From contig JADWOT020000001.1 of NCBI GenBank assembly GCA_036345935.2, positions 13,456,324-13,520,323 on the forward strand: 64,000 nt of DNA. The letters run 5' to 3'. Position 1 is the first letter of the stretch; each line of letters opens with the position of its first letter. The notes under the pieces were generated by a model. The model did not search any database. It saw only the letters and a program-made list of their open reading frames with translations, and had not been told where the DNA came from. This document shows positions 27,046-40,800 of this stretch, piece after piece. The stretch comes from Taenia hydatigena (lineage: Eukaryota > Platyhelminthes > Cestoda > Cyclophyllidea > Taeniidae). Made by a program: the position numbers and the translations under genes.

Positions 27046-29312
27046 ATGGCCATAAAAAGCATTGCGGTAGCAAATTTTGTAGTGTGAAAATTAATGCGAC
27101 CATAACAAATGTTTTGGGAGTGTGGAATTTCGTATTAGAGTAATGCGCACTGAGACCGACTATTGCCAACGTGTCACCTCATATGCGTGGCGTTCCTGCA
27201 GCGACCATTTTAGCTGTTTCGGTCTGTTCATTCGCTGTTCGCTGTCCACTTACTATTACACTTCCTTTTTATTTAATCTGCTGTAAATTTGAATTGTATT
27301 TTTCGTTATCGCTTCTATTGAAAAATAAAACACATCTTTCTTCCATCCTCTAACATTGAGCCTTTGACAACGTAGTGATTCACTCTGCTGCGACGCTAGC
27401 TCATCTAAAGAGCAACACTGGTGTGGGTACAGATGGTCCTTCTGGCACCCCATTGGCCACTGCTACTGCTGCAGCGTGTGGAAACATACCTTTTCCGTCA
27501 CAATGTCGGCTCTTAAGGAACCATACGAGTCCTCTTCAAGTTAAGTGATTGCATCTGGTCTACTGTGCTATTCGGATGCATGGAGACTGACTATTTGCAT
27601 ATGGTGAAACTGTTATATCATTCCACATATCATCGTGGGCAGCAACAACTGTGTGCTACGGAGTGAATGCACGTCCTCAGTCGCGGGACTCTGAGAACCA
27701 TAGCATCGTTTAATCCCCCAGTTTTAAGATCGACTTCTAAAGGAAATGGTGGTTCTTCCAAAAAATAACCTCTCCTACTGTTTAAATGCCAAATTTCCTT
27801 CCCATTCATTAGGAAGCCTAAGGCGTGTCCGACTAATTGACAAGTGATCAATGTTGGGTGCATGCAGTACTTAATCCAAGATGAAATGGGTCGCTGACAA
27901 CTAAGTACGGGACGATACAACGGATTCCTTTTAAAACCATGCATTGCATTACTTAATGAGTTGATGGTGAGCACTACTGTTCATCATAAGAGTGCGGCTA
28001 ATAATAACCAACATAGGGCCTTAAGGTTTTCACTAAAATATGTAAAGGCTTGAATTCTGTGAAACTGCATTCTCTCTGTTGTATGCTCTGCGTTCTGATG
28101 AAACTGCACAAAGATCTAGTAAGGCCAGTGTGGTCTACCTTTCAGTAAATAGTGCCCGGGATACGTGAAACGCCTCACCTCAGCCATTGACATTAACCAC
28201 TGCCACCTTCGCGGTCTTCAGCACAAAACTAGAGGAGTCAAAGCAGCCTCGGCGCCAATTTACCTTCAAGGAGTTGGGCAAAGTTATTACAAACTGTCAT
28301 AGGATCATAAAAGCCTGTTTGTCCTTGATTTCCAGCTTAAGGAGTTACGGCAGGAATGGCCTTCCAGCGACTATTACGACAGCCATGGCGGTTAGTAGCT
28401 CCTTGTCTGTTACTCTGCCTTGCATGCCGAGAATGCGCACCTGTCTTCTTATCTACGGCACTGTGGAAAACATGATAGCTAAGCCGACCTATTAAATCCA
28501 GGAGCAGATGTCCTCATCGTCAACAATATTGAGGATGGAGAAGGGAAGCGTAAATCATCTGAGGTGGATGCTGCACCAACCAATTAGACACGCCCCTCCG
28601 CCTAATGTGAGCTGGTTGAGAGTGAAGCCAGAAGTGTTGAAGTTTGGTTAGTAGGGTCCTTCGTGTGGTACGTGGATTCTTGACTGACTAAATGGCAGTG
28701 AGATACACTCAGATGGCAAGGGCTACAAATGGGTAGGTATGGATGCGTTCATGATTGTCACTTTCACAGGAGAATCATCCACCAGAGCTTAATTACTTGT
28801 AGAAATTCGCAATACGTTTAGTAGTGATTCTGCGTTACATGTTCCTTAAAATTTCGTGGAACAGTTTAGAAGGTAATTCTTCGTTTATCCTTTTAAAAAT
28901 TTGACATCATGTGATGTAGTATCGTGAAATCCTTGTTCCAATCGCATTTCCTGAAGACCAACCACAACTTTGACTCAAGGTGAGGCAAAGTGGCTTGATG
29001 CTCACACATCAGAGGGATCTCGGTCATGCTGTAGCAGTAGCGATCCCATCATATGGAACGATTTCAGCACCAAATCCCTTTGTTTACAGCGCGCCGATGA
29101 CATGAGGAAGGCATACAAACAAAGATCATTATCATTAGACTTTGACAAATTGCGCCAATTAGTGTCCCATCAAGTGCTACCTTAGATCTCTTTTCTTGTA
29201 AAAAAAAGTGTTTAAACGTTGTTCTTTCGACTTTAAAACACGCATTTCATTATCCGTCGCAGTGCCAAAACTAGAGTGGTCTATCTGAAGACTTACGTGT
29301 CTCGTTGTTCAC
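27046..29312 (-). repeat. Large inverted duplication, right arm, outer part
   Basis: This is the reverse complement of 14990-17226. Its left edge is at AAAAAGCATTGCGGTAGC and its right edge at CTTACGTGTCTCGTTGTTC. Identical blocks pair 27343-27479 with 16809-16945 and 29050-29153 with 15144-15247. Confidence 0.92.
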
Positions 29313-31378
29313 TCCTTAATCTATTGTCTATTACTCAAATATCTACTTATTGAATCCTCTATCATTTTCCTAACTTGCGAGATGTGTAGAAATCGGGTCA
29401 GACAGCGTACAAAATTGGTGGCGCTAGCTGAGATGGACTTGGCTGCAATGCTTGCAAAAGGAATCCAAATCGTGAAAGATGGATCTTCTAGAAATGTTAA
29501 GCGACTAAGAGCAAGCGCATCAGTCAGACGGAGGATGGTAAATTGATTGAATCAGGTTGAAATCCAAAACCAGATTAACTCAACGTCAAAGTCATAAGTC
29601 TTTGAATCGTTGAAAGTCAGGAAGGGAGGGAAAAATAGAGACACCAGAGCTAGTGCCTCCGAGAGCACAATGAACTACTATATTGAGGTTCTTTCTGATG
29701 CCATTTAAATTGTACTATTAGCCCCAGCACTTTACGTTATGCATTTTCTTTGACAAAAGGATCTGGCGAAATGCGAAAGAGTCCGCTAACATTGCATCAG
29801 AACCAATCCCAAATTCCCACAGGCCTGACCTGCTCCAGCCCAGAGATTGGAAGTCGAGGGAGGAACACGAGAGCATAGGAACGAAGAACTGATCACATTA
29901 ATTATAAACGGCTACGACCCGCCAAAAGTTTGTTTGAGAGGAAGTGAAGAGCATTTCTGAAAGCCAGTGCGCCACCCTGCATGGAAAAGCAAACATCGGG
30001 AAGAACATTACCAGTGTTGTGTCAAACTTATGAGAACTGTTAGTGCTCTGACGCCATTTCCAATGTTCCCCTCATTATGTATCACTTTAGTCGAATGGAT
30101 GTCAGGTCAGTCGCTAAGCCAACCAATTCAATCAATTCTATTAGCATTACGTCAATGTCACTCGAAAGTGTAATCACTGCTGCTCACCAAATCTAGTAGC
30201 ATGCAAAGCTACGTGACAAAAAAATCGTAATAACAAAGTCGTGGAAAGAAATGGTTTCAATTCAATTGCAAGCGGTATTAATGAGTTGTTAGATAACACC
30301 ATTCTTCCTTTTGTCACAGGTTGCGCAGACACAAATTCGCTTCTCTACGCCTCGAAAAGTGCACGAATGTAGAGAAAATGATTAAATTGAGTGAAAAATC
30401 CGGGTTTTCAAAGCGCAAGGTGTCATGGAATCTTCACTACGCTCTGTAGTTTAATGTTTTCACGTTAGTAGCACTAACACTCAACGGCCTATCCTATGGT
30501 GACTACTGCGATTATAATGTGTTTAAGGGCTGTAATCTCATTCAGATGTGCACTTATTTTGGCTTTATTTAGCTGTGTGTGCTCAAACAAACAAAGCGGC
30601 AGCATTTATCTTACCATAACCAAACTCAAACCCAAACCGAAAGGGGAACCTCAACCAATGACAAAGCTGTCAGGGCTAAAGAGTTCCAGCACTTTAGTGT
30701 GTAAATTTAAATAAATGCCACATTACCACACATTTGCATGTAAGCACTTTGATCAGAGGCACTTATTATCACATGTAAAGAAGGCAGCCATCCCACAGAG
30801 CATAACAAGTGAAGGAATTAGCTCCTGCATATGCTCTCTGCTATGCCTCCATTAAGGCTTATGTATTTAGAGAAATAAACGCTTCGGCTATGCGAAAGTG
30901 TTTAAAAATGATTGCTCATTGCTACTAGATATTTTCAGCTATACCTCTGCACCCCCTCAAATGGTCAATCTGCTCTCATCCAAGTGCATTCATCTTTTCT
31001 GGTTTTATAATTCGGTCCATTGTGCATTTACACTGTGCATCCCAACGAATTCCAGGCTGGTTAACTCCACCAATCTAAAACATTTGCAGATTAATGTGAC
31101 AGTGGCTGACGAAAGCAAATCAACAGAGGAGATTGGCCAAGCCTATCCACTTGTGATTCCTATGGCAACCACCTCTATGTTTTATTAGTCATTGACTGAG
31201 GTCCCTTGAGTTGAATGTGGCGAAGAAATCTTTGAATGAAAGTACATCAAGCGGTGTGCATGAATGCATTCTAACTTCACACACCTTCAAGCCATGCTTT
31301 ACTCTTTGTTTACACAAATCTCACTATGACGCGCAGTATCGTGATCGAAGCTGTAAGAACCACATAAGACTGGGTCAC
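29313..31378. other. No gene recognised
   Basis: Single-copy sequence between the inverted duplication and the second HSP70 segment. Frames are below 100 codons. Confidence 0.5.
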
Positions 31379-34105
31379 AATGAGTCGAAGTACGAAAAAT
31401 GATCCCATCGCTGGCTGTTGAGGCATCTCCCTATAAGGAGCGCGCAAACTGGCGGTGAGGCTTTGGTGACGACAGGAGCATCAGAATGACAAGAAGCGAC
31501 GTGGAAAGACAATGAGTTGGTCCAGAATGACTAGGTAGGTTGTTGCGCCTTTTCAATGAAGGAGATTTCACTAAGCAAACACTTGACTTTAAAGGCGATC
31601 ATACGACCAAATGGCCCTAATAATGCATCTCAGAAATCCCTGTTAGGCTGCCCTTTCACAAGTCTTTTTAAAACTCGCCTTTGTTTACTTTAATGGTTCT
31701 CTCATAGATTTTGCCTCCCTATTTTACACTAGGAGTCAATGCGAGGTTCGTCATCAATTTCGACACAAACGTCTACCACTTTAGTGGATGCTACAAGGCT
31801 TGATTCGGCATAAGTAATACGTTAGTTCTGCAAACGACATGGACATTCATAGTAATAAGGCCACATTTAAAGCAACACCAGCTGCTCCTTTGCGCTCCTT
31901 CTATAATTTTACCTTCTCCCGTACCTGCCTGAGTGTGCTAACTGCATGCGAGTACTTTACCCAATCCCGAATTCAGCCCAGTGATTCGCTTTAATTTTAT
32001 AAGCGGCATTTTTACACTGCCAAACTTTAACTAACCATAAATCTCCTTAACTCTACAAAGAGCAAATACTTGGAGAAACCGGTTCCCACCTCATTCCTGA
32101 TGTTTCGGAGCGGGTACGCCAAAAATGCCTCGGCAGTCCACCGCAATTGATGCAGGTATGAATTTAGTCTTTAGTCAAATTACCCCATCAAGTTTGATGA
32201 CACACTTACCATCGTCGATACGGACAATGGCATGATGCTAGGCTTGATGGTAAAGAATGTGTGCACAATTGCTCATTCGGACACAAGTTATTCGCATAGG
32301 CAACTGCTTCAGATTCCCAGCAGGCTGAGGGCGAGTCATGAGGAAATGAAAAACAAAGTGAGCAAAGATGGATAATGGTAAATAATAAACAATAATATTG
32401 ATGGCATTGATAAATAATAGCTAAATTAGTTACTGTTACTCTACTGTCAAATGTGCAAAATTGTGCGTCCCAATTGTCAAATCCCCATGCTCACTAACCG
32501 AGGTTCGTCGTCGACATAATAGGGTTGTACAGAGCCCTCAAATAATTGTACATGAGATCGTAGTTCTCCTTTGCGGCTTGATGGTCGGAATCCATCCGCC
32601 TGAGAGTCGTCTCACACCTCGTAAGTGTACTTTGCCAAAACACACTCTTTCACTTCATCGTCATCCATTTTCGATCTTATGCTGCAAACGTAGTTTTCCA
32701 GAATGGTTCTCGTTGCTATCTTTCTCCTCTCTTTCTCATCCTCCAACCTCAATTTTCCTGCGTCATTCATCATCTGTTGCATCTCCTTCCCCCACAGAAG
32801 GCCCTTTTCCTTCGTGATGGTGATGCTGTTTTGCAGCCCTGACGACTTGTCCACCGCTGTCATATTGAGAATGCCATTTTTGTCATTGTCGAAGGACACC
32901 TCGATCTGAGGTACTCTACGCGGTGCCGGTAGGATACCTGACAACTCGAATTTGCCCAACACCAAAACACTCAATTGATTGTCTGAACACGTGGAGAAGA
33001 TCTTAGTCTACTTTATCGGGATTTTTGCGTTGCGCTCTATCAACATGGCCATCACACCACCTGCCGTCTCCACACCCAGTGGGATTAAGGTCACCTTCAA
33101 TAACACCGAATTCTGTACCTTCTCCGACTTGTCGTCAGCCAGATTGGACGCCAACAACGCCGCACCCTATGTCACTGCCTTGTTCGGATTTATGGAATTG
33201 TTTAACTGCTTGCCATTGAAGAACTTTTGCAACAACTGTTGCACCTTCGGATTAAGCGTCGACCCGCCTACCATCAATGTCTCGCGGACATCAACCTTTT
33301 TTAACTTTGCACCATTTGATGCTTGTTTCACTAGATGCAGTGTCTTCAAGAAGAGATCTGAGCACAAATGCTCAAAACGGTCCGTACGGGAATTGTACTA
33401 AAATTAATGCCTTCAAATAAGACGTCTACATCTATGTATGCGTGCTTGAAAGAGCTCGACGTCTTCTTTGCCACCTCACACGCCTTTCTCAGACGGCTGA
33501 TGGCATTCTTGTTGGTCGTCAAATCCTTGCCCTCGTACTTTTGCTTAATTATCTTTACACAATGATAAGGTTAACGTTATAAAGACAGTGCCATGCCTAT
33601 CAGAGATTTCACAGGCCGTGGTGAGTCTCAACCTATGGTGTCGTGTGGTCATTCGCGTAAACTTTTGACTGGGGCGTAAAAGACCTCGCCTTGAATATCT
33701 GATCAGCGCACAAAATGTTGTCACGGAATCACTTAAAAGATTAATCAACTCCAGGAACAATGAGCACAGCTCGAAACACTTACAAATGAAAAAATTTTAC
33801 TACTGCACATTTTGAGAAAGATTTTGCTTAAGGAAACGCATCAGCAACCGCTTGATTCCATAGTATATTCTTGGGACAAACGCTGGTCTATGTTGGGCAG
33901 CTCAGATATCCCATCACCTGTCCAGATTCTCTGTCACCACGAAGTGGTGAGCTTTAGATTGCGCCAAAAAAGACTCGCATGAAAATAAGCCTTAACAGTT
34001 ATGTGGCGAACCAATGTCTAAGCAATGAATTCGATATCTCATCATAGAGTAAGTAATAGTCAGGTTATTCTTTCCGTCTCTTCCACCACCACTAAAGTAC
34101 TTCGG
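31379..34105 (+). repeat. Segmental duplication A, copy 2 (contains an HSP70 pseudogene)
   Basis: This block matches 9015-11806 in direct orientation. Beyond 34105 it continues into unrelated sequence (GGATTGGCAATG), whereas copy 1 continues into repeat family R2, so the boundary is sharp. Differences are scattered substitutions and small indels, apart from one perfectly identical 129-bp block. Confidence 0.93.
32494..33625 (-). pseudogene. HSP70 pseudogene, copy 2 (5'-truncated)
   Basis: This is the second copy of the same broken HSP70 gene. Pieces include [85 protein letters not shown] and ILNMTAVDKSSG. It keeps the PQIEVSFD part that copy 1 lost, but lacks the QVYEGE..DNNL part (about 45 nt) that copy 1 kept. 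Other lesions are a 1-nt loss before DRF and TAG stops after NPNKAVT and IPIK. It ends at the same STTNLG stop as copy 1 and has the same truncated 5' side. Neither copy can encode a working chaperone. Confidence 0.95.
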
Positions 34106-35479
34106 ATTGGCAATGAAATTCTGCTTTAGAATTATTAAGGCGAACCAAAATTTAACCAAAGCTATTGGTTCATTTGCGTCTGCCTTTATGTGAGACTTGC
34201 AATGGTAACTGTCTCAAAAGAATGAAACGATACGATGATTGTATCAAAATTGTGGTATTGTACGACCACGATGAAATGTGACTGCCGCGATGCCCCAGTA
34301 GCGCGTTTGCTCACAAAGCCGCCTTCAATGTTAAAGCAACAATGTCTGAGGTCACACATGGCACTGCATCTGGTAGATGGCTTGGCCTGAAAAGTTGTTT
34401 CAAAGCGTCTGTGACTTGCGCATCAATGAACCCAATGGGTTGTTTAGTTTTTAAAAGAATCGCTAGCCACCAAAATTACTGTGTGTTGCAGTCTTATAGT
34501 CACCACCTACTCATTTCCAGCAAGTGAAGGTGTAAGTACTGCGGTCCGTGGTTGCCGCACAAATGGGTAAAAATGAAGATGACTATCAGCATTTCATGCA
34601 ATGAGTACAAAAATCATCATGATTAAGCAATAATTACTCGGAAATCGGAATAAAAACACACTGCGAATTAAAGTGTGTGGAGGTATAATACTTCAGATGT
34701 CTTCACACCAACCATTCGAATATGAGTTCAGATTGGGAGGAATCATGTGTCCAGTAAGGCAGAAGAACAAGTTACGTTTCTGCCTTCCCTGCAAGCGCAT
34801 AATTCTTAATTATTACATGAGTAATTGCACTACTCTGTGTGTCCTTTGCCTTCTAGCATTCACGCAGGTGGCATACAAGCTTTCTCACTTTACCTACCCC
34901 ATTACTTACCCCCACCCCCAAGGACACGGATTAAAACACTAATACCAGGCTGGTGGGTGTCATGGCATACCTAGGGCTGACTTGGACTGAACAATTAGGT
35001 GAGACGTCCATCTTGCGACAGCAAGAAAGTAGGGCCAGAAGTAAGAGGGTAATAAATGTGCTTAGAATTCCAAACTGAAAGCCACAACAGCATCCTCAAT
35101 GAGGTAGTTAAGCGTGTTGAGAGGCCCGTACACCCTGCTCTCATCTACAGCAGTCAAAAGTGTCAGGCAGTCGAACATCCTAATCATCTTTGATTCCCGT
35201 GGCACATTCAGAATATTTGAAATCGTGGTTCTATAAGAGTGGTAACACTTTTTGAGTTTTTCGTTCTCGCCTCTAAATTTTAGGGATGTAAACTTTGATG
35301 ACAATTATTTATTTAGGAGTAATTTTTACAAGAAAACTGTATACACGATCAAATAGATGGTTCGCATTATAAGGCCTTCTGTAATTTGTGATCGATGAGT
35401 TGTCTGTGTCCAAACTGGAGGAAATTGAATGGATTTATGTCGACGATAAAAGCAGAAGTGGTAACCATTACTGAGACAA
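34106..35479. other. No gene recognised
   Basis: Single-copy sequence between duplication A copy 2 and R3 copy 2. Frames are below 90 codons and lack recognisable motifs. Confidence 0.5.
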
Positions 35480-36325
35480 GTCGAGTGAGTGATTTAATAC
35501 TGATGAGGAGAAGTTTTGACGAATGAAACACTCGAACCATCCTTTTCCACACACTGATGACGTACCTGTCCTCGTTCTTTGCACGATCCATGTGCATTTT
35601 GGCAGCTTTTTCTTGGATCCCAACGGCGCAGCTGTTCTTCAGCAATCCAACATTTACACTTTTGAATTCAGCCAATTCGTTTTATGTGGCAGATTGGTAA
35701 AATTATTAATTTGCTAAAATTGACATTTATCTACCCTTTTTTAATTAAAAATGCAAAATTATGCGTAGGAATTGCTAGCATGGACAAGAGAATGCGGATT
35801 AGTCCACGTATGGCTTTGACCGGTTTGTCCCTGGTGTACAGTGTAGCTAATGTCAAAATAACATTGTCTGCTTTTAAGGGGAACCTCCATTGAGCAGAAT
35901 GTGTAATACATAGACAAGAAGTATGCTCGGGTCAAATCACGATTCTAATCATTCCTGCTAAACTGCAAATTACACTCCCACTATGGATTGTGGTAAGGCA
36001 GCTTTGACTCGTGATTTTCCGCCCGTTTTGAAGTGACTCGTTTTTAGCAGCATTGCGGACACAGCCACATTGGACCGCAGTTCCAGAATGAAATGTCGTT
36101 CTGTCCTAAGGCAAGGACATTCGACTTTGCAGGATTGCGGGTCTAACCAACGACACACGGCGTTACAATTTGTGCTGATCTGACGTATGAATGAATAGAC
36201 AAATAGACAACCACGACAGATTCACACATTTGACACATCTTTATTGCAGTGATTAATTAGGCAGCAATTCCGACCAGATCGACAACTGCGCACACAGATT
36301 ATTTGTCAAAACTGTTTTGTTGTTA
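35480..36325 (+). repeat. Repeat R3, copy 2
   Basis: This is the direct partner of 18600-19425. It has about 48 extra nt near 35958-36005 (AAACTGCAAATTACACTCCC onward). The minus-strand frame at 35675-35520 is open here (LAEFKSVNVGLLKNSCAVGI, then QEKAAKMHMDRAKNEDRY), making this the better copy for a homology search. It ends in a short TTG/TTGTTATT microsatellite at 36315-36338. The protein is not recognised. Confidence 0.86.
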
Positions 36326-37129
36326 TTGTTGTTGTAGTTATTCGCTAGTAGAAGAAGGCAGAATCTCGGCAGTTTCGCATTTGTCAGCCATTGTAGAATA
36401 TTACGAGAATTTTCTTCGCTTTACTTCCTGCGCTTTATTCTGCTACTGTTTCAAAAAATGTAGTTTTGAAAAATAAAGTTACGGTGCTCGCATAGTTGTA
36501 TGCAGTTTATTGTCTCATTTGTCATCAGCGCTGCCTTAAATTCCATAGAAACTTATCTCATTCTCCTACTACGCCGACATGAAGAGTTCGGTGAAGAGCG
36601 CTAACCAGAATTTTTAATATTCTGGTTCCTGATAAAATGGTTGTCTCGACGATTTGTCAATCCGGCTTTGGGGCCTATTTAACCTTACCTTAAATGGCTA
36701 TTGAGGTAGTTACAAATATCTTCCATATGACGTAGGACAGGTGTTCCACAATTTGTCTACAAGCACCCGGATCATGGGACCGTGAGACATATAGTAGAGT
36801 TTCGTGCAGCTGCTGGTCATGTGGACGAAAATGAGGTATGCACGTAATGGTGAACTCCTCGAGGTCAGCTTCAAGGTTCCCTAGACCGCCAGCATTGGAA
36901 ACAACCTCAATAATTACTACCACACATAACATCTAAACAATCGGGAACAGTAGAGTGCTAACCCCATAGTTTAGGTTGATTTTGGTGTTCAATTGGCATT
37001 TAGGTGACTCAGTGATGCTACCACGTGACACCTCTTTCTCATTTGTGCAATCAAAACTACTACTGAGAATAAGATGTAAATCGCTGTTTTAAAACAGTTA
37101 ACGCCAAGGAAAAATCAGCGATGTTGGAG
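36326..37129. other. No gene recognised
   Basis: AT-rich single-copy sequence that starts in a TTG microsatellite. An 80-codon minus-strand frame at 36690-36932 matches nothing I recognise. Confidence 0.45.
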
Positions 37130-37400
37130 ACAGTAGTAAGGAACGCAAAAGGCAAGGAATGCAAAGCAAGGAATGGAAAGAAAAAGAAAGAGTCTAAAAG
37201 CTAGAACGAAAAGTAAATCAGGGCAGGATAGAAAATGTTAATTTAAATATTATGTGGTTGGACTTGTAGACACGCACACATACTGGGATGAATGAGTGCA
37301 TGCGAAAGTGACTGAAGGGAGAAATGAAGCTATGGATAAATGGAAGGGAGGTTGGGGGAGGCAGCTAAGGTAGCATAGAAAAGGAGACACAAAATGGGAT
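37130..37400 (+). repeat. Purine-rich tract
   Basis: A and G dominate the plus strand, with repeats such as GGCAAGGAATGCAAAGCAAG and GGAAGGGAGGTTGGGGGAGG. Its reverse complement loosely resembles the tract at 5825-6410 (CACTTTCGCATGCACTCATT against CACTTTGCATTCTCTAA), too weakly to call homology by eye. Confidence 0.55.
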
Positions 37401-37849
37401 CTGATGGAGAAGTGACTGAGCAAATCCTAATCGTCAATTAAATTCGGTCTTGCAACTAATGCAACGACGGACGGATTCCTTAGTAGCTGTAAACAAAATA
37501 ACCAATTGTCTGGCCGCTTTGTGATGTTATGTCTGCCAAAGCACTATAATCGCTCAATTAGTGCCACTTGCGAATGTGCAAAGACAGATACGCTGAGATG
37601 GGAAAGGTTGTCTGCAGTAAGGATTCAAATCTCTAAGCACACATTGCAGGATTTTAATAATTGCGAAAATTGCATCCATAAATGCGCCAACGCAAACTAG
37701 CCTAAAGGAACTTGATTACGCTTTGAAGATCCAAATCGAAGTACTTGAATCACAAAGTAGAGGGATGACATAAGTTAGGAATCTATGCATGCAGAAATAG
37801 GATCAGAAAATGCACATTTATGCTAAAGTGATGTGTGTCCGCAACTCTT

Positions 37850-40800
37850 TCCATTTGCGTACATTGATGTGTACCAACTTTGCGGCTCACCTTGTAGGAC
37901 TTCGTGCAATTGACGATGCATTTGCGAATGCAAACTAAACAGCCGCCTTCCACAAATACGCTTCAACACGCTTGCACTCATTCACTTGTTGATACGGCCG
38001 CCGACAGCTCCATGAACACAGCATCCACCTCCACCACCAACGTCATTGCCTCATCCTTTAACATTACCGTATTCAACGCAGTAATATATACGCGCAATGA
38101 TCTGCAATGAAGTCCAGTGCGAAGAGATGTAATATGATGGGATAGACTTGACTGTACGAACTAGCACAAATACGCGGAGAGAAGTGTTGAAGAATAAAGA
38201 GTAGCAGAGCTGACTAAAGTAAGGTGCAGCTGATTGAAACGTAACAAATTGAGTCAGCGATCCTGAGCGTTCCACTTCTGTCACCGACGTGTGTGTACTG
38301 ACCCAGACCCAGGCAGCACAACCCTAATGGGGTCCCAAACCCACAGATTTGTGCGCAGGGCTATCGCTGACGTCCATTTCCCTTTACTAATTACCATTCA
38401 ACTTACAACTTTCCTTGCAAACTGCATACTCTGTTGCTTCTCCTTCCTTTTATACTGTCTTAGCCACTGCCCAAAATCACAAAGCACTTCAGCTTTTTTG
38501 ACATTTGTCTGGTGTTACTCTAAAATCCTATACCTAAATCACTTCTTTTTTACTTATCCTGCCTAATTCACAAGTCTTCTCCGTTTAATCTAAAAGTGCC
38601 CTTTTTCTTTTGTGTCAGAAATGTTTGAGGAGTTTTAGCACTACATGCAACATCCATTTCAAAATCAGGTATTGTTTAATAACTAGCAGTGAGTCCTTAT
38701 TCTCAAATTAGTAAAGCTGTGCCAATAACGACTAATTAACTTTTTGAGTTACACACAGTTCTCTCGCTGATAATGTTCAACACAGTACCGCACTTTGTTG
38801 GGAAATTGGTCAGACATGCAAGTGGTTTTTTTCAATACGTCCGTATCCCATGCGTAGTTTCTGGTCTCCTTCTTTGCTGCAGTGCATGAAATGCCAATTT
38901 GAAATGGGCAGTTCTTACGCTCTTCTGCTTCACCGTTCGCTGCCTCTATGCCCTGCTGAATTGTATAACAACCTATCTGTAGGAGAATCGTGCAGTTTTA
39001 ACAATGTCAGATTTGCGCCAAAGCAAATGCACCATTTGCAAACAAAAAGTGGTCAACCTAATCATTGCTCTGCTAGGAGGTCTACATGGTCAACACGGAG
39101 GACGGAAACATACCGTTACCGCGTCAAGGCAAACTCTTTTTTGAAAACAAAGATAAAACCAGATGTCACCCACCAAATGTTGGTACCACTGAGATGGGAA
39201 AGTATTTGGCTGTGAGAGAGACAACCAGCAATTCAGTCAACAAAAGTTGAGAGATTTTGTCCAGTCAACTGCACTGTTGGGATAAGGCGAGTCCAATTCT
39301 CCTTTTTGCTGTGGATCCGAAAACAGACTTAATAAGCAGCCTTCATTTTTCAACGTGTCAATCAGATAAATCCGCTGAGTTTAAAATGTAAACAAAACAT
39401 TGCTATAATTAGTGGAGTTAACTTCCCACTTAATGGCTGTTGCTACGATACTTGAGGCAGGAGAGAAAGAGACAGCTGCTTCTCCCTAAAATGCACGCAA
39501 ATGCTCCCAATTTCGCGACGGAAGGACAAATGTTCCATTCCCAAAGCTCTGCTTGAACATGTGCATAATAGCAAACCACAACTTATGCACTTACTTACTG
39601 AATCAAAATGCAACAGAAATACTTCCAAATTCAGGGTTAACTAAACTAGTTGCAGTGCATGGCATCTAAATGCACGTACCTGCATGATTCGCTTCAAAGT
39701 GGCGCTATAGCAATTGATGCTATCTAAAGCGAAGGAAGAAGACAAAGCAATCAGAGATTACAAGCAACGATTTAACTACGAGTGGTTTGTCTCCTGCTTG
39801 CATCGAAGTGGGCTGCATTCAATCATCAACATTCGCTTTGTAGAGGAGCCGCACGCACGAGGGATGATTTGGCTTCGAATTCATTGGCTAATTTTGTCAA
39901 ATTACTTGCGCCATGAACCCAAGACCAATTAACAGTTCCACTTTGAAAGAAGCTGGCTGAGATAATCAGAGAACGCAGTGTCAGGAACCTTAAAGAAGGG
40001 CGTTTGTGACACGAGTGATGTAGTCACTGGTTCGCAACTGCATCAGACGATGAATGGTGGTAGTTTCAGGAGTTAGGCAGATAGATTTCGTATGCTGACC
40101 GTAAATTAACGAACGGCGAATAAAAGGCTGCGCAATTCATTAGCTTGTTCTGCGACTCTTTTAAGTTATTTGCCAGCAGAAGTGCTTGCAGTGTAAATTG
40201 GCTTTCACAATCATATTGCTCATTACGTCACCAACACCGATATACTTGTTGCTTATGCGATATGCACCCAAAAGATACAATACACTTCATCTCCATTCGC
40301 CCATGCCTGCCTGGATTTCAAGGCGCTACCAACAAGACTCACACTTGAGATTTCCCTGTCGAACGCGATCTGCACGATGCAACTGGTGAGTGCAGGTGCG
40401 AAGTTGTATTTGGCCACTCAAAATGAGGCGAGTTCCAACAAATCAATGGCGGTCTAAGCTCTCTGTCTCTTTGTTATGCAGATTTTCATAAGGAAAATGA
40501 GCGATCAGTAAGGAAAATGCAGCATTTATTTGGCAAAGAGTTATTCACATAATATGACGTGATTTTAAGACGAAACTAGTGGTTGTTTAATAAGATTTTA
40601 TTCCATGAGTGTTAGTTCAATATATTTTAGTATTATTGATCATTTGGGCGAAAATTCCACTTGTTCACCACCATATTTAGGTGTCTGACACTCAGATGAT
40701 GAAATTGTGGAAGTACAAACTGACGCTCAATCGGTTTTCGAATATTTCGATTTCTGTCTTGGACTCTTCCTCCTCCTCTTGCTGTGCCTCCAAGACATGC

